This document shows positions 51,642 through 63,412 of a stretch of DNA of 64,000 bases, piece by piece. Position 1 is the first letter of the stretch. The number at the start of each line of letters is the position of its first letter. A model generated the notes under the pieces. That model had not been told where the DNA came from and searched no databases. It worked only from the letters and a program-made list of their open reading frames with translations. This DNA is from Brachynemurus nebulosus (lineage: Eukaryota; Arthropoda; Insecta; Neuroptera; Myrmeleontidae): contig JAPWDM010000034.1 of NCBI GenBank assembly GCA_035578155.1, positions 3,267,307 to 3,331,306 on the forward strand, given 5' to 3'. A program made the position numbers and the translations under genes.

Positions 51642-52452
51642 AAATGTAAAGTGAGTTCAAAATTAACCCCCAGCACTATCTAATAGGATTAAAATTAAAC
51701 GGTTGGATTTTGACAATATTTTACGAAAATTAAATATTCTTGATGAATTTTAAGGACGGTATATTCAAATTTAATACGAGAAATTAGACCAATTTTACCC
51801 TTTAAAAACGAAGTCAACTTCAGTCTTCAAAACACCGCTGAAAAAACAGCCAATTGCAGGAAAACATTGAAGAAAACAAGAACAGATTGAATGGTCCACG
51901 ATTTTATTGAAAAAGTTGGATTCAGCCATCGTGTAATATCTTGAATATTTTGCTTTAGTTATAAAGCTTCATCGGCAAGTTTATTAATCTATCCAAAAAA
52001 TACATAGTTTAATAAAAAAAACTTTTAATAGAATTAGAAAAAACATGTTACGGTTTTTCTAATTCTATTAAAAGTTTTTTATTAAACTATGTATTTTTTG
52101 GATAGATTAGTAAACCTGCCGATGAAGCTTTATAACTAAAGCGAAATATTCAAGATATTACACGATGGTTGAATACAACTTTTTCAATAAAATTGTGGAC
52201 CATTCAATCTGTTCTTGTTTTCTTCAATGTTTTCCTGCAATTGGCTGTTTTTTCAGCGGTGTTTTGAAGACTGAAGTTGACTTCGTTTTTAAAGGGTAAA
52301 ATTGGTCTAATTTCTCGTATTAAATTTGAATATACCGTCCTTAAAATTCATCAAGAATATTTAATTTTCGTAAAATATTGTCAAAATCCAACCGTTTAAT
52401 TTTAATCCTATTAGATAGTGCTGGGGTTAATTTTGAACTCACTTTACATTTT
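51642..52452. repeat. Near-perfect 402-bp palindrome, ~7-base spacer
   Basis: Arms about 51642-52043 and 52051-52452 are reverse complements with only scattered differences (for example 'GCAAGTTTATTAATC' against 'GATTAGTAAACCTGC'). The centre is at about 52047. No open frame. Arms contain nothing recognisable, so this may be an inverted duplication of local DNA and not an element. Confidence 0.92.
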
Positions 52453-53033
52453 TCTTTCTTTACATTTTGCAGATCTAATTTCTCGTATTCAATTAGAAAA
52501 TTAAATATGCTATAGAAATATGAATATGGTTAATGTAGGGTTATTAGGCGAGAATTATGCTCAGAATTTTAAAATATCAAATTTGAATAAACCTGGGGAT
52601 CAGAATTGTCCGTGAAGGCCATCAAATAAGCCCCAAATTAATTGTGATATTAAAATTGTCCCTTACGGTCTTGGTGCCCCAAGCAAGGCCTAAAATGGAA
52701 ATACTCCTAATATTACCTATTGATACGGGTATCTAAGTACACAAAGGTGCGGAAATTAGCCATGCTATTGAAATATGAAGATTGTTACTTTAGAGTCGTT
52801 TGACGAGCGTAGCTAGGCATTATAAATAACACTGATAGACAAAAATGACCTTAATGAAAGTTAAATGAAATTGAATGGGTTATTTCGTATTTACAACTAA
52901 TTTGTAACTAGCCTGCGTTTTTAAAAAAATTCAGTCACCCTCAGTTTTTTTGCAACAGCAGCTAATTTTTTTAAATTAAATATGGTTAAAAATTATATAT
53001 AATGAATAAAAATAACTTATATTTTAATTTTAT

Positions 53034-53900
53034 TCAGGATTTTCGGGAATATTTAGCGTCAGGTACATCTCCTTTGAGTGTCCAACAATAGTAAGTTAAC
53101 ATGTTCGCACTCCACTTGCCTTGGTACCGTTTTTCCATGTTAGATATTTCCTGATGGAACCGCTCACCGTGTTCGTCGTTAATGGCCCCCAAATTGTTAA
53201 AAAAAAAATCTAAATGTGAGTGCAAAAGGTGTATTTTGAGCGACATATTGCATCCCATATCCTTGCAAGCTGTTAAGAAGTTGCTAACCAACTCTTTATA
53301 GTTTTCAGCCCTGTGGTTTCCAAGAAAATTATAAACAATATTTCGAAAACATTTCCATGCAGATTTTTCAATCGGAGTAAGTTTTTATTCAAACTGTTTA
53401 TCAGTCCGTAGGAATCTAATTTGTGGCCCTACAAATATACCCTTTTTTATTTTAACATCGCTGATTTTTGGAAATTTCTGTTTCAAGTAACAAAAACCAT
53501 TTCCATTAGTGTCCATAGCTTTGACAAAATTTTTCATAAGTTCGAGTTTGATGTGCAATGGAGGCATAGGCGGATCCAAGGGTGTGGTTGTGGGGGCTGC
53601 AGCCCCCACAGCCACTCTCCTCTTTGACCGACAATAGGTAACTTTTTTTAGTTAAACATACCTTCAGACCGCACAATTCCCCAAAATTCCTCCTGGGATT
53701 AGAGGCAGCCTCCTCCCCCCCTTTTCAACGGGTTGGATCCGCCCTTGAATGGAGGTAGCAATACATCTTCAGGATTTATTAAAAGAGGGTGAAGAACATT
53801 TCGTTTACCTAGTATAAGAGCGTCTCGCTTAGGATTAGGACAGTAAGCAAAATTCGTGTAATCAGTTTTGTTTAGCAGAAACTGAGGGTGATTGAACAAA
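53034..53900 (-). pseudogene. Disrupted multicopy gene with HGERFHQ motif
   Basis: Read on the minus strand: 'NHPQFLLNKTDYTNFAYCP' ... 'INPEDVLLPP', then a 183-bp insertion, 'PPLHIKLELMKNFVKAMD' ... 'GIFVGPQIRF', then a stop (TAA near 53386), 'LTPIEKSAWKCFRNIVYNFL', and 'GCNMSLKIHLLHSHLDFFFN' ... 'DEHGERFHQEISNMEKRYQG' ... 'DVPDAKYSRKS'. All parts are collinear, and I recognise the order from a highly multicopy arthropod protein of unknown function. Lesions: the MITE at 53565-53747 and at least one stop. The 85-residue 3' frame (53034-53291) is still open. The 5' part beyond 53900 is not found. No function is claimed. Confidence 0.75.
53565..53747. mobile_element. 183-bp hAT-type MITE with 8-bp duplication
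   Basis: Exact direct repeat AATGGAGG at 53557-53564 and 53748-53755. TIRs: left 'CATAGGCGGATCCAAGG', right read backwards 'CAAGGGCGGATCCAACCC'. Interior is GC-rich ('GGGGGCTGCAGCCCCC' palindrome near 53591). Inserted into the coding part of the pseudogene, exactly between the codons for LLPP and LHIK. Confidence 0.9.
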
Positions 53901-54096
53901 ACTAAGTATAAGGTTTATTTGTGGGTAGGTAGTAGTGTTTAAAAAAGTGATTCGAATTTGTTTAACAAAATCACTGTTTACCAGTGTAATTAATGTACAG
54001 AATTTCCGAATATCTAATTTAAAATTGATCTAATCATTTGACCAATAATTAAGATAATTTTACGTGGGTGAAACCACGAACCACGGGCCACAGCTA

Positions 54097-54098
<2 letters not shown>

Positions 54099-54181
<83 letters not shown>
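54099..54181. repeat. (TA)n microsatellite
   Basis: Pure TA repeat of about 83 bases. Confidence 0.97.
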
Positions 54182-54184
<3 letters not shown>

Positions 54185-54840
54185 TCTTTCATAAAGTTCG
54201 CACCATATGGGAAACTTTTTTACTATTGATTTTTTGAAAAATATTTTAGTGAGGCTAGTTGGTGCATCGGTTAGAATGAAGAAGTAGCTAAACACATCTT
54301 ACCCCCTCCTTGTTATTTAGCGGGAGACCGGAAATTTCAAAATTGTGAATTATGAAAAATAGTAATAATTTGAAAAGTACGGATCACTTCGTCATGAAAT
54401 TTTGATATCATATCAAAATTAAGTCTAGTTAATATATCCCGTTAACTAAATACCACAGTATGGAAAAATAAAGCCCAAAAATTTGCTTTTCCAAAATTCG
54501 ACTTTAAGTAACCCTAAATTTAAAACTGTTTTATGAATTCTAGCAAAATAAAGATTATACCAATCTTTGAAGTCTGCTTATTTATAAAATCACAGTTATT
54601 ATCAAAATATTGCCGCAAATATTGGTCTTTGATTAAAAAAATTTAATTTTGTCATAAAAAGACACGTCTCTGTAAGATTGGAGTTCTAATAAGCATGAAC
54701 AATTATCATCACTTTATTTTCTTTATAATTTGTAGTAAAGATATGCAGTGTGTTAATTCCATATAAAAATCTTTTAAGAATAATCCAAATAAATGACCTC
54801 AGTCCTTTAAAACTGCTAGAAATTTTCTTAAAATTTAACT
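54182..54840. other. AT-rich, no gene recognised
   Basis: No coding or bounded repeat seen. Confidence 0.4.
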
Positions 54841-54844
54841 AGTT

Positions 54845-55400
<556 letters not shown>

Positions 55401-56415
55401 TTTTTTTATAAATCGGAAAGACGAGCAAAAACTATGTATGATTAGTTTTTAAACTATAAGTTTACGTAAATTAATTCCAGAGAAAAATTAAGAAATTTGT
55501 TAGAAATTGACTAAAAAATTTTCAAAGGGACATTTGTTGTTTTTTTTATTATATGGACAAACTATCTCCATTTCAATTTTTAAAATGATACATTTTCAAA
55601 AAGGAAGCTTTTTGAGTGATATGTAATGAAAAAATTATTTTTAGCAAGACAACCGGCGATATACATTTGTCTCACTTACCCACAAAGGAAACTTATTTAT
55701 GTTTGTCTCAAGTTGTTTTTTTTAAAAAAAACTACCAGTTTTGTCTTTTCAGGTCATGACAATTTGAAATTAATTATGTGGGCATTCCCACATTACATAA
55801 AGCGTAAAGTGTAAGGAATATTTTATGTAATATTCCTTATGTAATGTAATTCATTTTTCGTAGATATTTTTAAATATCATTAAAATTTTCTAAAAACATA
55901 ACTTCCGTTTACATTTCTTTTTTTTTCTTTTTTTTTTCTTTATTAAGGTGCATCAACTGACATTTCTTTTTTATTATTAAGTTAAAAAAAAATATTCATG
56001 GGTTTTTTATTGTGTAAAGGAAACATTATGTATTTTGACTTATAAGTAATAAAAATATCTTAGATAATTATGATTTTCAATTATTCTAAGAAAATTTTAT
56101 AACATTAAATTTTTCAATAAAAATTTATAAATATTAATTACATTACATTTAGATTGCATTCAAATATTACATAATTGATAAATTTAATATGTAAATAAAT
56201 CATTAATTTATAACAATTAAATTTAAAATATGAATTTGATAGAAATTTGAAAATTTGAATTATTTTGTTCGTTTATATGGTTTATTCGAATCTGACACGG
56301 GGGTTTGGCTTAATTCAATATGGTATCCATAGCAATGCAATTTGGAATTTTGTATATGGTGAATGACATAATAATTAAATGAAATAAATGTTCATTCAAA
56401 TAAGACAAATATGTG
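55401..56415. other. AT-rich, no gene recognised
   Basis: T-rich and A-rich runs; small palindrome near 55818 ('TATTCCTTATGTAATG' region echoing the preceding bases). No gene. Confidence 0.4.
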
Positions 56416-56416
56416 A

Positions 56417-57703
56417 TTGAAAATAGTAGCAGCAAAGCATATCCTAATCTGTGGTATAATTAAAGAAGATTTAAATTGTGCAACCATAAGTGCAGCATGT
56501 TTACAAACGTCTCAGATCCGTCAATCTCCTCATGAAATTAGTGGTGTAATTGAAAAAAATGGTAAAATTTTGTCCATGACTTGCTCCTGTAAAGCTGGGT
56601 TAGGAGCAAAATGTAAGCACATAATGGGAACGTTACTGTACTGTTTTAGGTAAGGAAATAACTTAAAGAAACTGTATTAAGTAATATCTTTTCAATATTT
56701 TTTTTAAACACAATTGATATTTTCAGAAATAACATAAGTACGCTTTTTTGTACCGAAACTGTCAGTTCAGTGTAAACAGCTAGGTACATATCTATCAACT
56801 TTGACTTTAAGGAGTAATAATTGTGTTCCTTCGTCAGTGCATTTTATTTGTGGATACCTATTTATTTATTAAAATGCAAATCGGTTTTGTAAAGGTAGAT
56901 AGTACGAATCTGCTAAAAATTGATTCAATGATGGTTACAAAGTTCTTTGCATGTAACCCAGATTTCTGTTCTGCCGGATTCCGGAATATTAAAACATCTT
57001 TGTAAGTATTACTTGTTATATTATACTGTTTTTCTATGTAAGTGCCAGGTATACCTAATTAGTAAAACAATATTGGAAAGTGTTAGATTATGTTTTATTC
57101 CCTATGTTACATCCAAATTAAGACTATTGTTTTTGTTCACAGATCTACAGGAGAATCGTACGGTGAGGATGCTATTGGGTACGTGCAGCTACAAAGGCCC
57201 CAAAATACATGTAATATAAAATGTACAATATGTCCAGAACACAAAATGCGCTTTAAGCCATATTCTGTCATACTTATTGTAGATGAACAAGAAGATGATG
57301 TATTAGAGATGACATGCCATGATTGCCCTGCATCTACTGGTGGTTGTAAACATGCTGCTGCGTTTTTAATGTGGTGTCATCGTCGTAGCGAAGAGCCCTC
57401 ATGCACTTCAATACAGTGCTATTGGAAAAAATCTACTCTAGCAAAGGTTGGATCTTCAATGAAAATAATAACCACGAAGGACATGATAAAAAAGAAGCTA
57501 AAACTGATGAAGGTAAAAGTATTGATATAGTGACAAGTGTGGTGGAAGATTTTTTGACAGAATCAAAAAAAGAAACATTACTACATGTCAGTACTTTAAT
57601 ACATGAAAATGATTTTGTTTGCAGAAAAATTAATATGCTCTCATTACATTACCTAATGTGTAGTAAAAAAAGCAATGATTGTGATGAATTTTTGAAACAA
57701 ATA
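56417..57703 (+). pseudogene. SWIM zinc-finger part of a broken SWIM-YqaJ gene
   Basis: Three exons can be traced. Exon 1 (to 56649) reads 'SPHEISGVIEKNGKILSMTC' then a SWIM finger 'CSCKAGLGAKCKHIMGTLLY' and ends at donor AG|GTAAGG. Exon 2 (about 56893-57001) reads 'STNLLKIDSMMVTKFFACNP' and ends at donor GTAAGT. Exon 3 starts after TTCACAG at 57143, 'STGESYGEDAIGYVQLQRP', with a second SWIM-like pattern 'CHDCPASTGGCKHAAAFLMW' and 'HRRSEEPSCTS'. After 'LAKVGSS' the frame shifts (about 57460); the new frame runs to 'DCDEFLKQI', where the element at 57704 interrupts it. I recognise the order from a multicopy arthropod family that ends in a YqaJ-type nuclease. The splice sites are intact, the coding frame is not. 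Its biological role is unknown to me. Confidence 0.75.
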
Positions 57704-59264
57704 CCGTAGAGCGGGATAAATCGGAACAGGCGGATGAATAGGGACGAAACGAAAAATGTTATACTAAATGCAAATGCGAACATATATCTTACTTAAATTA
57801 TAGTATAATTATTATTCTTTCGGGTAACAATAGTGACTAAGCTTGAAGTTGAATGAAAAATTTTAAAAATTGAGTTTAGATTGACCACGGAGGTATGTGG
57901 AGATGGCATTTCGTATGTGTGAATATTACAGAAATGAAGCATTACACACACATTTACAATCGCATACGTACCTAAAAAATACCATTATGATCCCTTAACA
58001 ATTTTAAATAGGGGATATTTTTATAAAAGTAATATAGGGAACAAAAAAATATTTAGCAAAGTACTTGCCAATAACAAAAACTTTTTTTGGTTTTTTGATG
58101 TTTTTTAATGAAAATAAGAGTTATACCTATGTATAAAAAAAAAAATACATAAAAAATATATACATAAAAAAAATTTTGTTTAGACACCCATGTGTATAAC
58201 ATTATAAAATGGCGGATACCCATATTTAATTTTTAAAACATGATTTCTACTTATCTATGAAACGTAATTGGGTTTTTTCCTTCTGTTTTTACTCTCTTGT
58301 CGCTTTTGCACGATAAAACACAACAATTAACCATTTTGGTTTCCGATGGAAAACGTTGTAGCAAGTTTTAATTTCACGAGAACTTTTCAGACATCTCACG
58401 TGACGCACACATACAACTAAACAATGACAGAAGGAACACCAGTGCTTGGCTTCAGATCATCTAACAAAATGACTAGTCCATATACGTCCATGAGATTGAC
58501 GTCTTCAAACAGTGCTATTTTTTGTTCCTTAAAACTTTATCTAAAAATTATTTATTTCGATGCTCTTATGAATAAATTGTTGTTTAATCGAAAATTTAAT
58601 TATTTTAGAACATATCTGAAAAAAAAAGACTGCAGACTTTTAGTTGTTTTTATTTTTTAAGAGGACATAAAGAGGACTTGAGATTTGAGCTAAGTTGGAA
58701 GTTAAGAGGGACGGAAAAGGTGTGAATAGGGACAGTATATAGGTTAATAGGGACGTTGATATCAAGTATAAAGGGACGAATGTGGGGTGATTAGGGACGA
58801 AAGAAGGATGTATTGGGACATAGAAGAGAGTACTTTCAAGATTATCAAGTCATTCGATATTTTTATAAACACATTCAACATAACGTTTCTATACTATAAA
58901 CTTTATTTTAGATTCTACGTTTACTTTTACAGAAAATCATCAAGTTTTATTTCCTTTTTTGAATGTATAAATACAAAAGTTCGAAATTATTTTATATTAG
59001 AATTTCAGTTTTGGTCGACCCTACGGATTGTCCCCATTTACCTTTTTCTCGTCTCTTTTGACCCCAATTTTTCATAGAGAAGAAATTATACGATTTTTGT
59101 TAATTTTTCAAATCCACCGATATTTTTAAATTTTTTTGGATACTATGATAAAGTTACCATCTTCGAGTAAATTTTTAATACATTAAAGATTAGGTACTCA
59201 TAAAATAAATACAAAAAAATACGGTTTGAAGTCTGAATTCGTCCCTATTCACCCCTGTCTACGG
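57704..59264. mobile_element. Pogo-like non-autonomous element, TA target, in the SWIM-YqaJ gene
   Basis: Flanked by TA (57702-57703, 59265-59266). Ends: left 'CCGTAGAGCGGGATAAATCG' leading to 'GAATAGGGACGAA'; right read backwards 'CCGTAGACAGGGGTGAATAG' then GGACGAA. The motif TAGGGACG is repeated inside at about 58704, 58723, 58744, 58768, 58789 and 58811. No transposase: frames at 58424-58660 and 58787-59077 carry no recognisable domain. 1561 bp. Confidence 0.82.
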
Positions 59265-60459
59265 TAGCACATTTTTTTAATGATATAAATATTAGAAACG
59301 CAGGAAAAGAGACCAGGAATCAACATCCCAGTGAACATAGAATGTAAATGTGATGTAACAAGGAAATAACAAGTTACGTAACTTTTTTGACTTATGGGTG
59401 ACATAACAATTATATAAAATTAGATTTTTATGTTATATACTTAATTGTTACCTGTATGTTACGTAACAGTTACATGCCATTGTGACTGTAATAAAGTATC
59501 AAATTTGTGACTGCTATGTTACGTTTAGATGATGTATCAAGGTTGCTTTGATAAAACGTCACAGTGTGACTTTTATGTTATGTCTTCGCAACCTAACAAT
59601 GTTACTTTGATAAAACCTCACAGAACTGACTCTTGTGTTATGTTTTTGTGACGTATCAACGTTACTTTATTGAAATGTCACAATCATAACTCTTTTGTTA
59701 TGTCCCGATGACCTAACAATGTTACTTTGAACAAAACGTCACAGCAGTACTCTTATGTTATGTTTTTGTGAACTATTAACTACAAGAATCTTTAAATTGA
59801 TAATTCCTCGCGAATTGATACATTTAAAATTAATATGGTAACAAAACATTTCACAAAAGTGACAAGTGAAATGTTTTATTAATATCGATACGTTACAAAA
59901 ACATAACAAAAGAGTCATGATTGTGACATTTCAATAAAGTAACGTTGATACGTCACAAAAACATAACACAAGAGTCAGTTCTGTGAGGTTTTATCAAAGT
60001 AACATTGTTAGGTTGCGAAGACATAACATAAAAGTCACACTGTGACGTTTTATCAAAGCAACCTTGATACATCATCTAAACGTAACATAGCAGTCACAAA
60101 TTTGATACTTTATTACAGTCACAATGGCATGTAACTGTTACGTAACATACAGGTAACAATTAAATATATAACATAAAAATCTAATTTTATATAATTGTTA
60201 TGTCACCCATAAGTCAAAAAAGTTACGTAACTTGTTATTTCCTTATTACATCACATTTACATTCTATGTTCACTGGGATGTTGATTCCTGGTCTCATTTC
60301 CTGCGTTTCTAATATTTATATCATTAAAAAAATGTGCTACCGTAGACAGGGGTGAATAGGGACGAATTCAGACTTCAAACCGTATTTTTTTGTATTTATT
60401 TTATGAGTACCTAATCTTTAATATATTAAAAATTTACTCGAAGATGGTAACTTTATCAT
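59145..60459. repeat. 1.3-kb palindrome with 559-bp arms
   Basis: Arms 59145-59703 and 59901-60459 are reverse complements with few differences. The outer 183 bases of each arm hold the right end of the pogo-like element plus a piece of the SWIM-YqaJ gene. The inner part is a sequence bounded by 'CCCAGTGAACATAG' (59328) and its complement (to 60278). Inside are 60-bp tandem units marked by 'GTTACTTTGATAAAAC' (59542, 59601, 59661, 59721) and palindromes 'TTACGTAA'. The 197-base spacer contains an unpaired extra tandem unit and a small hairpin. Confidence 0.9.
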
Positions 60460-60975
60460 TACTGCTTCAAAATGTTTTCAAGTAAGCAGGTGCAAAACCA
60501 CTGATGGTCGCAAGTATTCTTGGAGCAAGAACCATAGAAACAACTGCAATAAAACGAGGAAAAAATTTGGAAAATGCTGTAAGAAAAACTGTGGAGGAAA
60601 ATTGGGCAAAAAAATAGGAAAATGTGGATTATTTATATCTGAACAGAATCCTGTGATTGCAGGCTCACCAGATGGTATTTGTGAAAAAAATTATACAATA
60701 GTAATTAAGTGCCCATGTAGCAAGAAAACCGAAAAAAATTATATTAAAAATGGTGCTATCACTAAACAATATGCAAAATGCAAATACAAATGTATTGTAC
60801 AAATTTGAATAAAAGTTACTTTTGTGTTGCAAGCAATGATTTCGAAAAAGACAATAAAGTTGATACTATAGAGATTGATAATGACCAAAACTATGTGTCG
60901 GAACTGCTCCATAGTGTTATCTCTTTTTGGAAACAAAATATTTTCCCAATTTTATATGAAACTGTAAAAATATAA
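60460..60975 (+). pseudogene. YqaJ-like nuclease part of the broken SWIM-YqaJ gene
   Basis: Resumes the gene after the palindrome: 'ITASKCFQVSRCKT', then in a shifted frame 'LGARTIETTAIKRGKNLENA', another shift in an A run near 60610, 'CGLFISEQNPVIAGSPDGI' with the GSPDG motif of YqaJ/lambda-exonuclease-type enzymes, then 'VIKCPCS' where relatives have E-x-K-C-P. After one more shift the end reads 'KSYFCVASNDFEKDNKVDTI' and 'FWKQNIFPILYETV' with a stop. The codon at 60701-60703 is GTA where a catalytic Glu is expected, so the nuclease is dead even aside from the frameshifts. These enzymes are known as 5'-3' exonucleases in recombination; a role here is not implied. Confidence 0.72.
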
Positions 60976-61164
60976 TAAAAGAAGTAGTTCAAATACATGT
61001 GTAAATTTTTTATTTTACCCTTTTTAAGTGAAGTAATTCAAAATTACAATTAGCACTAATTAATTTACAAACATTACAACTACATTTATAAGCAAAAATA
61101 TGAAATCATCTACCTGTCTTCCAACTTTTTATCAGCAGAGCTGGGAAAAATGGTTCATAGAAAC

Positions 61165-61282
61165 CATTTAAAATAGAAAATGGAAAATGGCTTCCAAAAA
61201 TGCATTTAAAATAGAAAATAGAAAATGGTTTCCAAAAATGCATTTAAAATTGAAAATGGAAAATAGATATTTAAAATGGATT
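61165..61282. repeat. 38-bp tandem repeat, three units
   Basis: 'CATTTAAAAT(A/T)GAAAAT' starts at 61165, 61203 and 61241, an exact 38-base period; units share 'TTCCAAAAATG'. Confidence 0.9.
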
Positions 61283-62950
61283 ATAAAATGCAAAATGCTT
61301 TATTTACTTTATTTATATAGGTAGGGTAAAAGCCCCGATTGTGGAACACTATTTTTAGGTATTTCATCAAACTTGCTTATAAAAATTAATAAATGAATTA
61401 AACACCCATTTTTTTTTCTTAATAAGCATGAAACCAAGTGTTTTTAATCCAATGAATATGTTTTTAAGAAAATATAACCCAAGAATTTTGATTTATTAAT
61501 GTTTTGTTTTATAATTTGTTGACACGTATAAAAAAACGGGCAGAATATATTAACACCCTTTAAAAAATCAGCATAGGCACCTAAAAAAAAACACGTATTT
61601 AACATACATGGCATACAGTGATCTTTTGACATATACTGATATGACTAGTTGCGACATCTTTTGATGTATTTATGTAAGTATTTATTGATGGTTTTCTAGA
61701 AAACTGACACAAGTCAAAAAACGTGATTTTGCAGGAAATCATTTTTAAAATTACTGGAACAGATTATTAAGGTTTTTTCATCATCAAACTTTTATGAAAA
61801 ATGGCGCCCATGTGTGTCATAACATAAATAGTGTCCAACATAAATTGCTAGGAGTGCCACAAAGCGTTCGGTCTGTGAAGTACGTTTAAAAAATTAATAT
61901 AGGTTTCATAGTACTTACAGTATACGATTTTCGCCACCTAGTGTCATCTAGGATGTTTTAAAAAGCATCGTGTACTTTCCTAACTTACCCATCTACCATT
62001 GTTAATTTTTAATTAGTTACGTTATATGATAGTTATATGTCATTTCAAATCTAATATGTCTGACGTTTTTATTTAATAATAAAAATTTCGAAGTTTTAAT
62101 TCAATATTAATTATTTTTCAATTGATTTTACGTTCTGAAATAACGAAAATATTAAAGTGAAATTATAAAAACAGTTAGTTAAGTGTTTTAGGCCCAAAAA
62201 TAAATTAAAAATGTTTATAAAATAGGTAAGTAATAGGTCATTCTCAAAATGGAATACATACCCTAAAACTTCGAACTCATTTAAAAACACTTCTACAAAT
62301 AATATTTAACCCGTATAAAAAGATAATTTAGCTATCCTAATCTCTTAAATGGACTAATAAAAATTATTTGTACACTTTTATTATGCTAATAACTTTAAAA
62401 ATTCGGTGAAAAATGTTACAATTTATAACTCATATGTTTTGAATAATGATCATCCACCATTATAAAAATTCACGAATTCAACAAAAATTGTTCGATATAT
62501 ATTTGTATTTCTTAAATTAAGTGAGGAAACATAATATGCGAGGTGAATTTAAATTGAAAAATAATCATTCTATTAATAATAATTTTTGTTATCAGAGGTT
62601 TCTTTCAGAAATAACTTCATTAAGATATAAATGTCAAAACTGTTTTTTTATTGGATCGCGTTCCACAAACGGGGCTTTTACCGTACTTTATAAAAAATAT
62701 TCTATAAATTTTTTATCATTATTTATATTAATTAAAAAAAAAAAAGTTCAAATGTACTAAAATTAAATAAAGGCAGTCTTTTGAGAAAGTTTTTTAAAGT
62801 TTGTATGATATGAAAACGAAACTTAACTCTTCAAATATTACAACGACTGCAACTTCTAAATAAAATTATGAAAACCATCTACTCGAAGTACATTTCTTAT
62901 CGACGTGTTTTAAAAATAGTAGTACCTAAAATTCACATAATGTTTGAAAA
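61283..62950. other. AT-rich, no gene recognised
   Basis: About 1.7 kb. The frame at 62521-62760 (79 aa, ending in a Lys run) has no known domain and is probably accidental. Confidence 0.4.
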
Positions 62951-62954
62951 ATTA

Positions 62955-63236
62955 TCAAAACTGGATCGGCTGGGACTCGAACCCGGATCTCTTGGTTACT
63001 AGCCAAGCGCCTTACCAATTAGGCCACCGACCGTTCGTTCGAGTGCCACTCCAATTTTGATAATCAATCAAACACATACTCTCTTTAATGCGAGACGCAG
63101 TTACACTTTTTAATTTCAAATGTTATCGAGTGCCGGTATGGCGGACTTTTGTCCGTATTTTAAACATACACCAATATTCATATTTTCACTTAATGTCCAG
63201 CTTTGGCTGATACTTAAACACTCGATGTACCTTGGC
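62955..63236 (-). mobile_element. tRNA-Thr-bearing repeat unit, copy 2 (full)
   Basis: Minus-strand unit: leader from 63236 ('GCCAAGGTACATCGAGTG') through 'GGACATTAAGTGAA', 'CGGACAAAAGTCCGCCATAC', 'GGCACTCGATAACATTTGAA', 'GTAACTG' and 'AGAGAGTA', then a tRNA-like domain at 63033-62963 and tail 'GATAATTTTTCAA'. Faces a second, truncated unit on the plus strand. Confidence 0.7.
62963..63033 (-). tRNA. tRNA-Thr(AGT)-like sequence (probable repeat-borne)
   Basis: Box A-like 'TGGCCTAATTGGTAAGGC', anticodon stem CTTGG/CCAAG around loop CTAGTAA (anticodon AGT), T arm CCGGG-TTCGAGT-CCCAG (one mismatch) with box B 'GGTTCGAGTCC', acceptor CGGTCGG against CCGATCC with one mismatch and one G-T pair. Same anticodon and same flanking repeat as 6796-6868, so more likely a tRNA-derived element than a gene. 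Confidence 0.55.
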
Positions 63237-63363
63237 ATAACATAATGAATTGGCCATTTGCCAAGGTACATCGAGTGTTCAAGTATCAGTCAAAGCTGGA
63301 CATTAAGTGAACATATTATGAATATTGGTGTATGTTTAAAATACGGACAAAAGTCCGCCATAC
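63136..63363. repeat. Head-to-head inverted leaders, ~101-bp arms
   Basis: Arms 63136-63236 and 63260-63363 are reverse complements with a few differences and a 23-base spacer. They are the leaders of two opposed copies of the tRNA-bearing unit. Confidence 0.9.
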
Positions 63364-63412
63364 ATTAATAATGTTTCACAGGCACTCGATAACATTTGAA
63401 ATTAAATAGTGT
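63260..63412 (+). mobile_element. tRNA-bearing repeat unit, copy 3 (truncated before tRNA)
   Basis: Plus-strand leader through 'CCGCCATAC', 'GTTTCACAGGCACTCGATAA' and 'CATTTGAAATTAAATAGTG', then similarity stops; no tRNA-like domain follows. Confidence 0.65.

Larger units (their letters stand above)
50084..54098. repeat. Large old repeat region, composite
   Basis: Starts 'AAAGGAGAAATACCACTGAC' beside (TA)n and ends 'GGGCCACAGCTAGTATATA'. Both resemble, from memory, opposite ends of one common insect repeat; 44624 is a further related end. Inside are the 51642 palindrome and the 53034-53900 pseudogene. 'GAGTCGTTTGACGAGC' occurs at about 50687 and 52792. Whether this is one element or several is not resolved. 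Confidence 0.35.

Noticed and set aside
62521..62760. 79-aa open frame as a small gene
   Set aside because: No recognisable domain, low-complexity Lys tail, no promoter or splice context.
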